Part shown: positions 1-11,400 of the stretch, piece after piece
Numbering within the stretch: position 1 is the stretch's first letter
How the letters are laid out: the number at the start of each line of letters is the position of its first letter
Origin: Nematostella vectensis
Taxonomy: Eukaryota > Cnidaria > Anthozoa > Actiniaria > Edwardsiidae
DNA: 64,000 bases
NCBI RefSeq assembly: GCF_932526225.1
Contig: NC_064045.1
Coordinates: forward strand, 13,758,442-13,822,441
Direction: 5' to 3'
Notes under the pieces: model-generated
Seen by the model: only the letters and a program-made list of their open reading frames with translations
Told to the model about the DNA's origin: nothing
Database searches by the model: none
Program-made: the position numbers and the translations under genes

Positions 1-113
1 ACGTCCCCAGGGTCTTATGGGTAATTTTTTAGATGCCATATTGCCATATTGTATTGAAAATAACCCAGACACTGGGGACGAGGTTGTTTTTTTTTTATCC
101 TTTGTCTTCCAGG

Positions 114-224
114 AGGTAGTCTCCCGCGCTGCCGTTCTTTGTGTCGGTCACGCAACGCAACGCAACGCCATCCCCGGGAGCGTTGCGTGACTGACACAAA
201 GAACGGCTGCGCGGGAGACTACCC
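114..224. repeat. Foldback (palindromic) element
   Basis: Two arms of about 43 bases are near-perfect inverted copies around a short CG-rich centre near 172-180. The left arm begins GTAGTCTCCCGCG and the right arm ends CGCGGGAGACTAC. Both contain a GCGTTGCGTGAC-type block and ACAAAGAACGG. This is the shape of a MITE or foldback element. A related end (GCGTGACAGAACGGCTGCG then GGAGATTA) is at 38325-38352, so the family is dispersed in this genome. Confidence 0.6.
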
Positions 225-230
225 AGGGGT

Positions 231-278
231 CGGTTCCTAGAAAGCAGGTTAGCGCTAACCCAGGGATAAAAACAGCAA
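231..278. mobile_element. Harbinger-like terminal fragment
   Basis: The stretch GGTTCCTAGAAAGCAGG followed by TTAGCGCTAACCCAGG and GATAAAA parallels the left end of the complete Harbinger element at 28938 (GGTTCCTGAAAAGAGG, TTAGCGCTAATCCAGG, CATAAAT) with scattered substitutions. No transposase or opposite terminus follows, so it is read as a solo or truncated end of a related family. The homology is by eye only. Confidence 0.5.
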
Positions 279-1284
279 TCTCGACATTTGATTGGATAAA
301 AAGGGCATTCATCCCTTAGCTTTTTTTTTTTTTGCTGTCTCGCCGGTAATGGCGCCCAAGTTCAAAGGTCAATGCTTTTGCTGATGAAGTTATACCGCTT
401 TTAGACAAATCAAAAACATTTTCCCGACAGACATAACACTTAGATTTGATAGAAATAAAAATTATATATTGTTGTCGAATTAAAGGTATGAAGCAAATCC
501 AAGATTTCATATAGAAAGACGCTTACTGTAATCCTTATTTCCAACAGATTTGGTTTCAAAACACAGACAAGTGAAATGTCGCAAGCAATAGAACCTATTG
601 AGAGCCAACTTTGCTCGCTAATATCTAAATTTTATATCTTCTAAATTTCTTTAAAATTTGGAATTAAGCTTTTTGTCAGAGGAACTCCTTGTATGCGGAA
701 TCTTTAGCTTATGTATTGATAATTGGAAAATTTCATGCCATTTTTTTGTTCTGTCTTTGTTACTGGTAAACTATCTCAAAAACAAAAATAAAAACACTCA
801 GATACCAGCAAATGTTCATCCTTAGATCAGTATATGTTATTTAGTAAAAAAAAAAAAATCCACAAGCTTTCGGGTAAAGGGCTTTGGGGTAAATGGCTTT
901 GTCTTTTAAAATTGAACAAGTGCTCCAACAAAAATCAACACAATTGGGAAGAGCCCAAAATAGTTTTAAGAAGGCGTGGTACCTTGTAGAAAGGTTAACG
1001 AAACACCAGTAAATCTGAACAGCTCCGGTTAGATGCTACTTTGCATCTTTCTCTTCTCCATTTTTCTACTATCATTTTACTTAAAGTTATGCTCTCTTCC
1101 CAGACGACTTTGTTAATAAAGAATTTAGTTATCCTTAGAGGGATCTCCTCAGGAGTTCATTTAGAAATAAAAAGGAAATCTACGATGCGTTTCAAAATGT
1201 GCCCTACAAAATTAAACACCTGTTCATTAACCCGCTAAATACTCGCATTGTTCACTTCTCACTCTTGAGTTTTGAAATTCGACC

Positions 1285-4200
1285 ATGAGGTTGCAGGCAA
1301 TTTCTTTGGTTTTTGTGCTTTGTGCTGTACAACAATCGGATGAGAGAAATGTAAAGGAGAAAGCCATGATCAGCGCTTCTCCTATAGTGAAGACACTTCA
1401 CCCAATAATAGGTGAGAAACTTGTTTTCACAATTGAGCAGGTAAGTAAAATGACTTGTTGATGTGACAGAAAAAAATGAAGGTTAACAACAAATCAAGAT
1501 AAAAACAAAAAAAAAAATCAAGATGATTTTTATTACAATTATATCAAAGGCAACACGCTAGGTTACTCCCGACAAGCTCGAGTTCTCGTCTCAAAATAAT
1601 ACGCTAGAAAAGTCTAAGATTTGGCGTGAATTCACTGCAATTCCTTGGGGTTCATTTCGGGGACTCCTGGGGATCGTTTCGGGTACTGGGATCATTTGGG
1701 GTACTTTTGGGGATCGTTTCGGGTCCAGGGATCATTTCGGGTTTTGTACAGACCTCCAGTTGGGGAATTCGTACAGCCCATATGTTTTTTAACTGGCCAT
1801 TATTGACACAATGGCAGGCGTCTTGGCTCAAGAGTCTACAGGAAGGATATCTAATGATGGTGAAGGCCAGTACGTCGTCCAGGCGTACACCGAGATGATG
1901 CAAAACGCTGGCGCCAGGGTTGTACCCTTCCTGTATCCTTCACGAATCCTATATGAACCTGGGGGGGGTTGGTTTTTATGGGGGTTTTATTTAAAGTGTA
2001 TTGTCATGATAATTTGTAAGTGTCCGTTATTTAGAGGTTTACTCTAAAATGTAACAAGTATAATACATTATACAACTAGCCTTTAAAGAACTAGAGTGAA
2101 ATCGAAATCTATCAGAAATAACACCCCTCTGTTACAGGCCCGGCGAAACCCGACCCTGTTGAGGCCACATTTGTAATAATATGCCACATTTGTAATAAGT
2201 TAGGCCACATTTGTAATAATATGCCACATTTGTAATAAACTATCCGTATCTCAAGGAAGAAACTTTAAATGACGTCATGGATGACGTCACATATCACGTG
2301 ACCACCTGGTTGCACCCCCCTTGACACCAACATGACACCTACCAAGTTTGGATGCCATATGATGTTTCCTTCATGAAATATCGGATAGTTTATTACAATG
2401 TGGCCTACCTTATTACAGTGGCCGTAATAACAAATGTAGCAGGTTATTACAAAAATGTGGCCTCAACAGACCCGACGGAATTTTTTCAGCCTACCTGACG
2501 AGCTTTTATCCTCCCCGGCACCCGGTGAAATTTCTAAATCAACCCGAACAGTTTTTTCTTTACCAGACGAGTAAGTTGAGTGACCGGTGGTAAATATAAA
2601 TAACCTGACCCTGTGGAAAAATATCGAGTAAAAAAAAAGACGAAAATCTAGGTTTCGCAATAGCTTCCCCAAACACAGGCTGTTTTGGATGCTTTTTGAC
2701 TTGCTAATGACAGCTGACAGGGAAACATGTTAACCTTTTTTTACAAATTGTTTTTCTTAAATAACCTCTTTTTAGCATAAACCAAACAGACGAAGAAGTA
2801 GATAAACTTTTTAACTCCATAAATGGGTAAGTTTTTGTGGCGTTGTCTGAAGCATAATGGATGAATGTTATATACGAAAGAACCCTTGTGAACTCGAATC
2901 CTCAAGAGAAATAAAAAACCAGCTAGTGTTGGCGGGGAGTAGAAGTGACGTAAGGGTAGTCTATGGGGAACTTGAATTCGTTCGAGTTATCAAGGAGTTC
3001 GAGTTAAGTTGACTTAAAATTAGTCTCTAGGGAACTTGGAGTAATTCTGAGTTAGCGGGGGAGTTCGAGTATTCTATCCGAGTAGAAACTACTGAAAATT
3101 AGTCAGGATTCCTGATGTCAGTTCTCGTTAGTATTTATAATAATATAGTAATAATAACGGTACCTAATTAAGGCACGTGTGGTGGCCCCTCTTCCTCTGG
3201 GCCCCACTGACGCTGCGTGTAATCAGTTCGATAGTTAGGGGGAGGGGGGTGGGGGCCAAGCGTACAATCGGTTCGATAGTTAGGGGGAGGGGGTGGGGGC
3301 CAAGCGTACAATCGGTTCGATAGCTAGGGGGAGGGGGTGGGGGCCAACTAGAGCTAGCTCAAGATTTCTACACTGATAATTTTTTGACGCGTCCCTTCAT
3401 TCAAAGGCTTGTACTTCCTGGAGGTCACGTGAGGCTACAAGATTCCAATTACGGAAAAATAGGCAAGAGGCTCTACGAGCTGGCAGTTGAGGTATGTGTG
3501 TATTGGTATAAAGTCTTGTGCTGTATCTTTGTAAAGCCTGGTTCACACTCGGTGCGTAAGCAATGGTACCTTTGTAAAGCCTTGTCCACATTTGATGCGT
3601 GTGCTATTGTATCAGTGTAGAGCCTGCAGTACACATTTGAAGTGCGCGATTTCTCATAAATGTTTCCTAGTCAACTATCCGACTATCACGCTCAACATGT
3701 CGCCTTGTTTAGCCAGGCTTTTAGCGGAGAGAAAGATAATATGATATATGCATTAGAATTTTTTATACAAATGCATGCCTACATAAGCATTTTTTTTTTC
3801 GAAAGGCGCCCTCTACCTATGCCGTAACTATATTTTTTATAAAAAAACCTTACAAACAAGCAGCGTTACTGTTCATATTTTCTTTGTATCTGCTTATTTT
3901 CCTCATAGCTGTTCACTGCTGTTCACCTTCTTTTGTAACTCTTTATTTTCCCCGTAACTGTTCATTTTCTTCGTTGATATGTAACTGTTCATTTTCCCTG
4001 AAACTGTTCGTTTTCTTCTAGGCTAATAATAAAGGAAGTGTGTTTCCCATATGGGCCGAGTGTCTTGGCTTTGAGTTGTTGGCGCTCTGCGCATCTGGGC
4101 GTGGTGTGACCCATGGTCAATTTGACGAGGCTCTTTTTGAGTACACCGACGCCAAGAACTATAGTGTACCCGTACAGCTGGTAAAAGGTTAGCCAAGAAC

Positions 4201-6706
4201 TATAGTGTACCCGTACAGCTGGTAAAAGGTTAGCCAAGAACTATAGTGTACCCGTACAGCTGGTAAAAGGTTAGCCAAGAACTATAGTGTACCCGTAAAT
4301 CTCGTAAAAGGTTAGCCAAGAACCATACTTACAGGGGGAGGGGGGCCAACATATTTACTGATGACCTAGGGAGGTTTTCTCTCATACTCTAAAGCTATCT
4401 GTATCCGCCCCTGAAATAACCCAGTATAATTTTTAGGCACACTTTTAGACGAAAAGAACAATTATTTCCGCATTCCCTTATTTAGAAACTGCGGCAATTT
4501 TAAAACATTCCTTTATACGCAGTTAAATGTAGCTTGCCCTTTTCTGCTCTGCTGATTTGATATTTTTTCTCAAATAATAGACTACACGAAGAGTAGATTT
4601 CTTGGTACCGCCAGCCCGGACATGATCGGTTACTTGAATAACTCCCTCAAGGCCTTCAATAACCACGACAAAGCTTTGACGCCTAAGGTACGAACACTTA
4701 AAAAAAGTCGAACTTTTATTCATGTTATCGTTTGAAAATATGTGATTATTCATTCACGATAAGTGATGGCAAGTACCCCTGTTATTCGCTCTTCCGTTTG
4801 CCAATTAAAATAAATACTGCGTATGAAAGCTTTTTAATTACTACAAAAATTGCAAAATTGTTACAAAATTGTATGTATAGTACGGGGGTATATAATGGCA
4901 TTTTGAATTGCCTTTTATGGTACAGATAGAGAAACAAAAATAAATACTTTCTTACTTGCAGTGATCAACCGGAATAGGAAGCTTAAAATAGGGTCTCACT
5001 GGGGGTACTTGATTTACAGTTTTAACCCCATCCTAAAACTCGGCTTTAACGATTTCAGCAAAAAATAGTGTGTGGCAAAATATAGTGTGATTTGTACAAA
5101 ATAATAACAAAGGAAAAAACACGTGGTTAATGCTTTATATTAGTTCTATCTTTATTATTCTGTATTAATTGCAAGTAACCTCTGTATTGTTTTTATTTCA
5201 TAGAATAGTTGTTGTTGTTTTCAATTACACATTTTAATTCAGAATGCTCTATTTTTTTTTTTTTTACAGACTTTCAACAAATTCCCTGGAATTAAGAACG
5301 ACTACCGCATTATTACGGTTAACCGAGACCGTGTAAATACAGAGTACATCTCTACTATGGAAGGTAACATGACTAAAAGCGTACAACACAGGGAGCCCAT
5401 CACTAGGAGCGTACAACTGTTTTAATTTCTCAGAGCCTGGCTATGTTTAGATTTGAACACAAATGGCCCTCGGTTCACAAAGAAGCTTTAGATCATAATA
5501 ACCTCTCAGCGCCATGACGGAAAAACATGACTTAACGCTTCAAAATAAGCTCATTTCAGATCTAGTTGTGTCATTGAAATTTTAGCTTTTCGTCCATGAG
5601 CTCATACAAGGATGATCCAGGAAAAAAATATCTTAAAAAGCAAAAATCTGGGTATGTGCATTTCGGCCTCACGTTATTTGTGTTTCAAAAATCAGTCCGG
5701 AATACAAGGAACCGGTGGCCATTGTCTTCTTTCTCTATCTCGGATTGCGAATTTTCCAGGTTTTTCCGTCATGTCCCTCTCAGCTGATTCAGGTGCGGGT
5801 CCAGACACAGTTAACACAAACAGGTCAAAATGTTTAGAGTTAGTACATTAACAGGCGAGTACCCAGAGTGGGCTGAGAAGGTGCGCAGTCATAGGTATCA
5901 TATGGAAAAAGCAAAGAATTTGAAAATTCCTTATTAAGAAATTAACCACTTTTTGGACGCAACGGAGGGACGCGAACCCTGCGCACTCCCTGTGTACGCG
6001 CCTGATTAAGTGTAGGCGACAGTGTTCGACGTTTTTTCTTGTAAACAGTTCAGAATTTACCCGGATCCGCGCCTGATATTGCCCTCCCGTCCATCATGGC
6101 GTGTAAATTTAGATAAGCAGCCGGTAGTTTAGCTTTCGCAGTACTAGTGTCCCTGTGAAAAAGTCTATGCAAGGAGGGTTCATTGCTCTCCCTGAATTAG
6201 GGGGATCTTTTTTATTATGTTGCTCTGTGTATCAACAGGTAAAAAATGGCCGTTCTTCTTGCTAGACTGGCACCCAACGAAGCCAATGTTCCCGTGGATG
6301 GAAACATACGCGCAATACGACCATTCACAGCAAGCTATTGCAATCACGCAGTTTATGGCCTCGTCATTCGTTAATATCGGTAAATATTCCATTTTAAACA
6401 CAAATAAGCCCACAAGTTATGCATCGCGGTTAAATTACCAATCTTCTTTGTCCGCCTTCACCATCTATATCCCCATCAACCGATAAAGTTCAAGCTGATA
6501 TCTTTAAAAGTCACATATAAGTAAGTACCAATTTACTATATTATATTTATCTCATCTCAGCTCGTATGAGCGATCATACGTTCCCAAACCCGCAGGAGGA
6601 GCTGGAATCCCTTATTGAGAACTACACGCCCACGCTCACTAAGGACCGTGGGAACGTATACTTCTTCCCTATGCCAACCAAAACGCCGCAAATGGAGGAG
6701 GAGTAG
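1285..6706 (+). CDS. GGH: Gamma-glutamyl hydrolase (folate), nine exons
   Basis: Class I glutamine-amidotransferase-like hydrolase that trims glutamate tails from folylpoly-gamma-glutamates in lysosomes or after secretion. Exons: 1285-1411, 1818-1932, 2776-2826, 3407-3491, 4022-4187, 4581-4687, 5270-5363, 6239-6379, 6561-6706, giving 343 residues (human about 318). Residues 1-17 form a hydrophobic signal peptide (MRLQAISLVFVLCAVQQ). The family start PIIGVLAQES is created by the exon 1/2 join, and LVLPGGHVRL follows. The nucleophile cysteine is in ECLGFE (about Cys140) and the catalytic histidine in DWHPTKP (about His260), both intact. Exon 5 probably ends with the weak donor AAAG|GTTAGC, because only that join restores phase and matches the family spacing before SRFLG. 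That donor is the first copy of a 41-bp tandem repeat. It converges with the Unkempt gene. Confidence 0.92.
2156..2474. mobile_element. MITE in GGH intron 2
   Basis: Terminal inverted repeats CTGTTGAGGCCACATTTGTA (left) and a matching GTGGCCTCAACAG (right) bound about 315 bases without coding potential. Subterminal copies of GCCACATTTGTAATAA are repeated four times on the left and, inverted, on the right. Flanks read ACC on both sides, compatible with a 3-bp target duplication. The centre carries a near-palindrome, ATGACGTCATGGATGACGTCA. Confidence 0.6.
3221..3349. repeat. 44-45-bp tandem repeat, three copies
   Basis: Units begin AATCGGTTCGATAG and run through a G-rich core (TTAGGGGGAGGGGG, then TGGGGGCCAA). 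Starts are near 3221, 3266 and 3310. It lies in GGH intron 3, about 58 bases upstream of exon 4. The G-runs on the sense strand could form a G-quadruplex in the pre-mRNA; that is inference. Confidence 0.75.
4151..4330 (+). repeat. 41-bp repeat duplicating the GGH exon 5 donor
   Basis: Copies start at 4151, 4192, 4233, 4274 and partly 4315. Each unit is the last 37 coding bases of exon 5 (from GCCAAGAACTATAG to GTAAAAG) plus the first four intron bases GTTA. The first copy is the genuine exon end. The second and third copies are essentially identical to it and the fourth has a few changes. Reading past the first donor gives GGT TAG, an immediate in-frame stop, so only the proximal donor makes full-length enzyme. 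Confidence 0.85.
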
Positions 6707-8499
6707 ATGAGGCCACCATGGCCGCAAATGGAGGAGTACATGAGGCCCCAGACGACGACTGCAGAAAACAATAGAATTTGATTCAGAATTCAATAGCAGC
6801 ACGTGGAAATGCGTTCTGATACATTTCAGCCGTTTTCCATAAAACAACGACGTGAAGTTGTTTCAAGGTCAATTGGGGACGGTGCTGTAGAAATGTCCTT
6901 ACTTTAGTTTTATCTGTCTCTGACTATAATGTTTTGCTTACTCCATTGCAATTTAATTATAATTGCCACTCGCGAAAACATCTTATTCGATCGCGTTGTC
7001 CTAGCCGTCGTCATTCCTAAAGGCCCCTAATGACAATGCGGATGTTCCGCTCCCCGCCTACCTGAACAAAACGAAGGATTCCCCATATACTACTTAATTA
7101 ATACGTCCAAAGTCTCATACACAACTCGTGTCCTAGAACGAGATAAATCGTCCTTGATGTCGATTAGAATAACAAAGTACACATAACATACGACTTGAAG
7201 GGCTACTTGGGTGGACATTATCATTTGCGTAACAAGCATTACAAGGGATCGGGGTCTTTCTGCATAGGGGAGGGGGGGGGGAGGATTTGGGAGATAGAGG
7301 GGCGTCAAGACGCTGTCTTATGGTATGGTTCAACAATTGTCAGTGTTTTAGAATTTAGAAAATGTTAAATTTCAATGGGGGACCATATGCCCATCACGAG
7401 GTGCATTCAGTCGAATATTTCGTTTCTGAATTTCGCTTTGCGCTCCCCCTTTAGCCTCCTTTCTTTGAAGAGAAGCTAGTCATTTATGTTTAGTAATTTA
7501 TCCTCAAGAATATAACAACAAGTCATATAATTCCAATTGAAATTAGTTTAATATTTCTCTGCATAAGAAGTGCCGATAAATACACTGGGATAATGTACAC
7601 GCAGCACTAGGTCTACCACCTCAAACGGTGTCAATAATTAATTATTGCAAATAATAATTTTCGAATGTCCCGGGAAAAAAGACACCAACATTGGAAAATC
7701 CTAAGAAATGTCCTTGTAATAATAATAATACAATAGTATCAATTATACCGTAAAATCTATATTCGTACACTTAAAACATATTCGCCTGGTCAGCAGTAAA
7801 CAAGGCCTAAAAGCTTGTCCCATTGCTGACCAGGAAAACGCTAATATAACACCTAAACATTGGAAATAATATATAACGAACAGATAGCTTGCGAGTTGGT
7901 CAGGTGACTTGTGAAAGAAATGGTAGGAAAACAGCTCTAATGCAAGGAACAAAATTATAATCTGTTTGATAATATAGACTCAAAACTCACTAACAAAGAG
8001 AAACAAACAAATGAACGAACAAACCAACCAATCAACCAACCAAACAGATAAAACATGAATATCACACAGGAAGAAAACAAAAACAAAAAACCATTACCGA
8101 CACAATGAAATGAAACGATGTCCACTATTTAAATATTATGGTGAAATGCCTACAGTGAAAGAACAATAAACATGGAAACCATACGGAAAGAAAACATAGA
8201 ATAAAAAAGTCTACTTTTTTAAATAATATGGTGGAATTCCTAAAGTGAGAAAAAGCAATACACATTACTATCTACTAGGAGACAATGGACAAATTATTAT
8301 GGTAGAGGAAAATAGAAAACCTCATCTGACCACTATACAGTCATATGCAAAAAAATGCAATATAATATTCTTGGCTATCATGTGATTTGAGCCTCTAACT
8401 AGTAATTCAAAAATCCCTTCCCTTCATCACTGATCAACTCGCAAGCAATCTCAACCTAATTTGTGACCAATCGAGGCCCTTTTTAGTAGCGTGACCACG
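6707..8499. other. Intergenic region between converging GGH and Unkempt
   Basis: No gene recognised. It should contain both 3' untranslated regions. The stretch after the GGH stop still reads as a near repeat of its last codons (GCAAATGGAGGAG occurs at 6688 and again at 6723), a small local duplication. A polyG-rich patch lies at 7266-7285. AT-rich sequence with several AATAAA-like hexamers lies around 7900-8300, but I cannot assign the true polyadenylation sites. Confidence 0.5.
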
Positions 8500-11400
8500 T
8501 CATGGTAGCGTGACCGTGTTGCGTTGCGTGATCTGTATATGACAGTGAGGGCATTCCGTTTCCGCGGCAGCGCATTCCTCGCACAGTAGAAGATGGGTAC
8601 ATGGGAGCGTGACCACGCTACGTGGCTTCTCTTGACATTTGCTACATGAATACGCTTGCTTGTAACAGATCACCTGACAAGTGAGCAACTCTACATTAGT
8701 TCTACGCATGCAACTTTGGGGGGAGGGGATGTGTCTGTGTGTGTGTGTGTGGGGGGGGGGGGGGGCAATTTTTTATAACTTTCTTTTCCTTCAGTCTCGA
8801 GCAAACAGCGCCATTATTAAATGGGAAAACAATGCTGTTCTTTGATTGCAGTTTAACGCTAACCCGGAGATTTTGGAAAAAAAGAAGAAGTTCGCCAAAA
8901 TGTTTAAAAATTTTATTGGAATGCTGGAGATTAAAACTTTTGAGGGTGAGGGTTTTTTCATAGCATTGAAAAATATACGTACCCGTCCCCACCTTTCTCG
9001 ACGATAGCTCTTGCTACGCCCCTGGCTAAAAAACTTGGCAATGGTTTACTCACCTTGTTAATTTCTTCTAAATCCGTAGATAAGCTATGATGTAGTTGCT
9101 TTAATCTTTCAAGTGGGAGATCCTTTAATTCAGATTTCTTATTTAATGACTGTATATGTGAGTCGCTTTGTAGACATTCAATTTCTTGTTTTAAAGCTAA
9201 TACTTGATTTTCGGCCTGCAATAGAAACAAAAAGAAAAGAATTGTAAAAACAGGTGAGTGACCATGCGTGTAGATTAGAATAGTGGATTAAAATAGCTTG
9301 TGCTTCAAATCCAAACAGTAGACAACTTAGTTACAATGCGCAAATAAGTGCTCAAACAAAACCCCAAATCATCATCATTCTATTGCAATCAGCATCATCA
9401 TTATCGTTATCATCATCATGATATTGCAATCAGCATAATCATTATCGTTATCATCTTCATGCTATTGCAATCAGCATCATCATAATCATCACTATCCTGT
9501 TCATATTCAAAATACTGATGTGCTCCCGGCTGAAGGAGGAGGCAAATATTTAATGGATGAAAGTTAATTGATGAAAGCTACTCCAAGCTGTACGAATATA
9601 TAGAGAAAGAAAATATAGAGAGAAACCGTTCAACAGTTAGTAGTAGTATAAAACTGATATTAAAAGAAAAAAAACGTTCGGCCTTATGTGCGAAGTTCGT
9701 TCTTTCGAATAAGTGCCTCCCTTGAATAAGCACCCCATCTGAGAGTTAAAAAGTTTAAAAAGCGCCAGGGCTCTCATTCAAGTAAATCGAAAGTTATTTT
9801 GTGATTTTATCTGTAAAGTAAAACTAGAGTCCCTTGACTGAACTCCAAACTTACCGCTTCTTTTTTCATGACAGCCACTAGAGTGTCCGCTTGAGAAGAC
9901 TTTGCTTTCTCTATGGACTCTTCTGCTTCCTTCTTCCATGCGTCACAGGCCTGCTTGGCCTGTACCCAGGAGTCCTCCCAGGAGGCGAGCTTAGAGCGTG
10001 CCGCCATTAACTCCTCCCCCATCCTGTGCACCTCACCAGCGGTAGTAAGGTCCAGCGGGGAGTGCAGCTGAGGAGAGTTGAGCGACTTCGGGGACTGCAG
10101 CTGGGTGGTGAGGGGGTCAAATATACTGCCATGAAGGGAGCTACGTACAAGGGAGCTGGCACGGTACGGGTTTGCTTGCTGAAATAGAATTCACAGGATT
10201 TGTGAATTGGATTAAAAAGGCCAAAGGTGATTTGGGCGACTTTGATGACTGTAGTTGGGTGGTGAAGGGGTAAAATATAGGAAGCTACGTACAAAGAATC
10301 TGGCGCCGTATACTTTAAATTGAGTCCTCTTAAATCAATGTGTTCTCTCACAATATGACCCGAAAAGGAAAAACTGGGTTAGTTATTTAAAAACGTCTTT
10401 GTATGTTTTGTTGCATACATAACACATTCAAAATCTAAATCACACAATTTAGGTTAAGTTCAAACGTTGTAGTATCCATGAGCCGTATCCGATGCAAATG
10501 CATGCAAATAAAGATGAAACAATGGACTCAGTTAACACATTGACCCCTCAACCGGCCTGTATCGGCTTTGGGAAGTACCCACAACCCAAAAAAATCATAA
10601 ATTCAAAGTAAACACAACAAGATGAAGATACTCAGGCATCAGACTAAGGGATAAATGGTCTTGCAGATATGCAAGCAAGGTGTTGGCATCTACTCTTAAG
10701 CCAAATAATAGCACAGGTCCTTTGACAAATCTCAAATCGAACAAGGAGAGAAAAGCAGAATCACCCCTCTCAATAAAACGCTCAAAATACCACACAAGGG
10801 AGAGAGATCAGCAAACACAGCTCAAGACACAAATAGATACCTTTATTCTGATCCTCCAGGTACATTTTCTTGGCCTCAAAACACAATGTCCATTCCTTGA
10901 AGGATTGTACAACCACGAAAATATCTTTACGTATTGCAAAGCATTCTGGGAGATCCAGGGGAAAATTCACGGGGGGAGGGCCAGTCAACACTCCTGTCCC
11001 CAAAGTCAGATGGTTTTTTAGAAGTCTTTTCACCCCGAAGCCAAACAAATCAATTCCAGGTCATACAGACCCAGAATAGCAGTGTAAACAATTTTGCAAT
11101 CAATTTGGTTTCAGAAAAGACAGCATTTAGGAGAGCTGTGGTTATTCATTAGAAAATTATTTTCTCATCCGGGCAAAGCCAAACAAGAAAAAATCATCAT
11201 GAATCCACCTTTGCTTGCAAATATCCATAAGCAAAGCACTCAATTATGCCCCAAAAGACTTCATGATGTCCTGAGACACTCTCCTAATATGCTCATAGCT
11301 GGTTTTTTTTGATAAAAAATACAAGCAACCATCAACTTGTGCTGGCTTCAGCACAACGACGAGGGATTAAAAGTGGGGACCGCAAAGCACTGTTGGAAAG

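Larger units (their letters stand above)
1..1284. other. Gene-free left flank with transposon fragments
   Basis: No exon was recognised here. The first 280 bases hold an inverted repeat and a Harbinger-like terminus, listed separately. The rest is AT-rich with short homopolymers, for example A runs near 846-858, and must contain the promoter and 5' leader of the gamma-glutamyl hydrolase gene that starts at 1285. No TATA box or other clear promoter element stands out. Confidence 0.5.

Noticed and set aside
1441-1446. GTAAGT as the GGH exon 1 donor
   Set aside because: A consensus donor, but using 1412 instead gives the family sequence PIIGVLAQES and correct phase.
4181-4186. GTAAAA as the GGH exon 5 donor
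   Set aside because: It leaves exon 6 out of frame; ending at 4187 restores phase and the conserved spacing.
5945-6010. Possible tRNA (a B-box-like GGACGCGAACCC)
   Set aside because: No cloverleaf could be folded and no A box is placed correctly.
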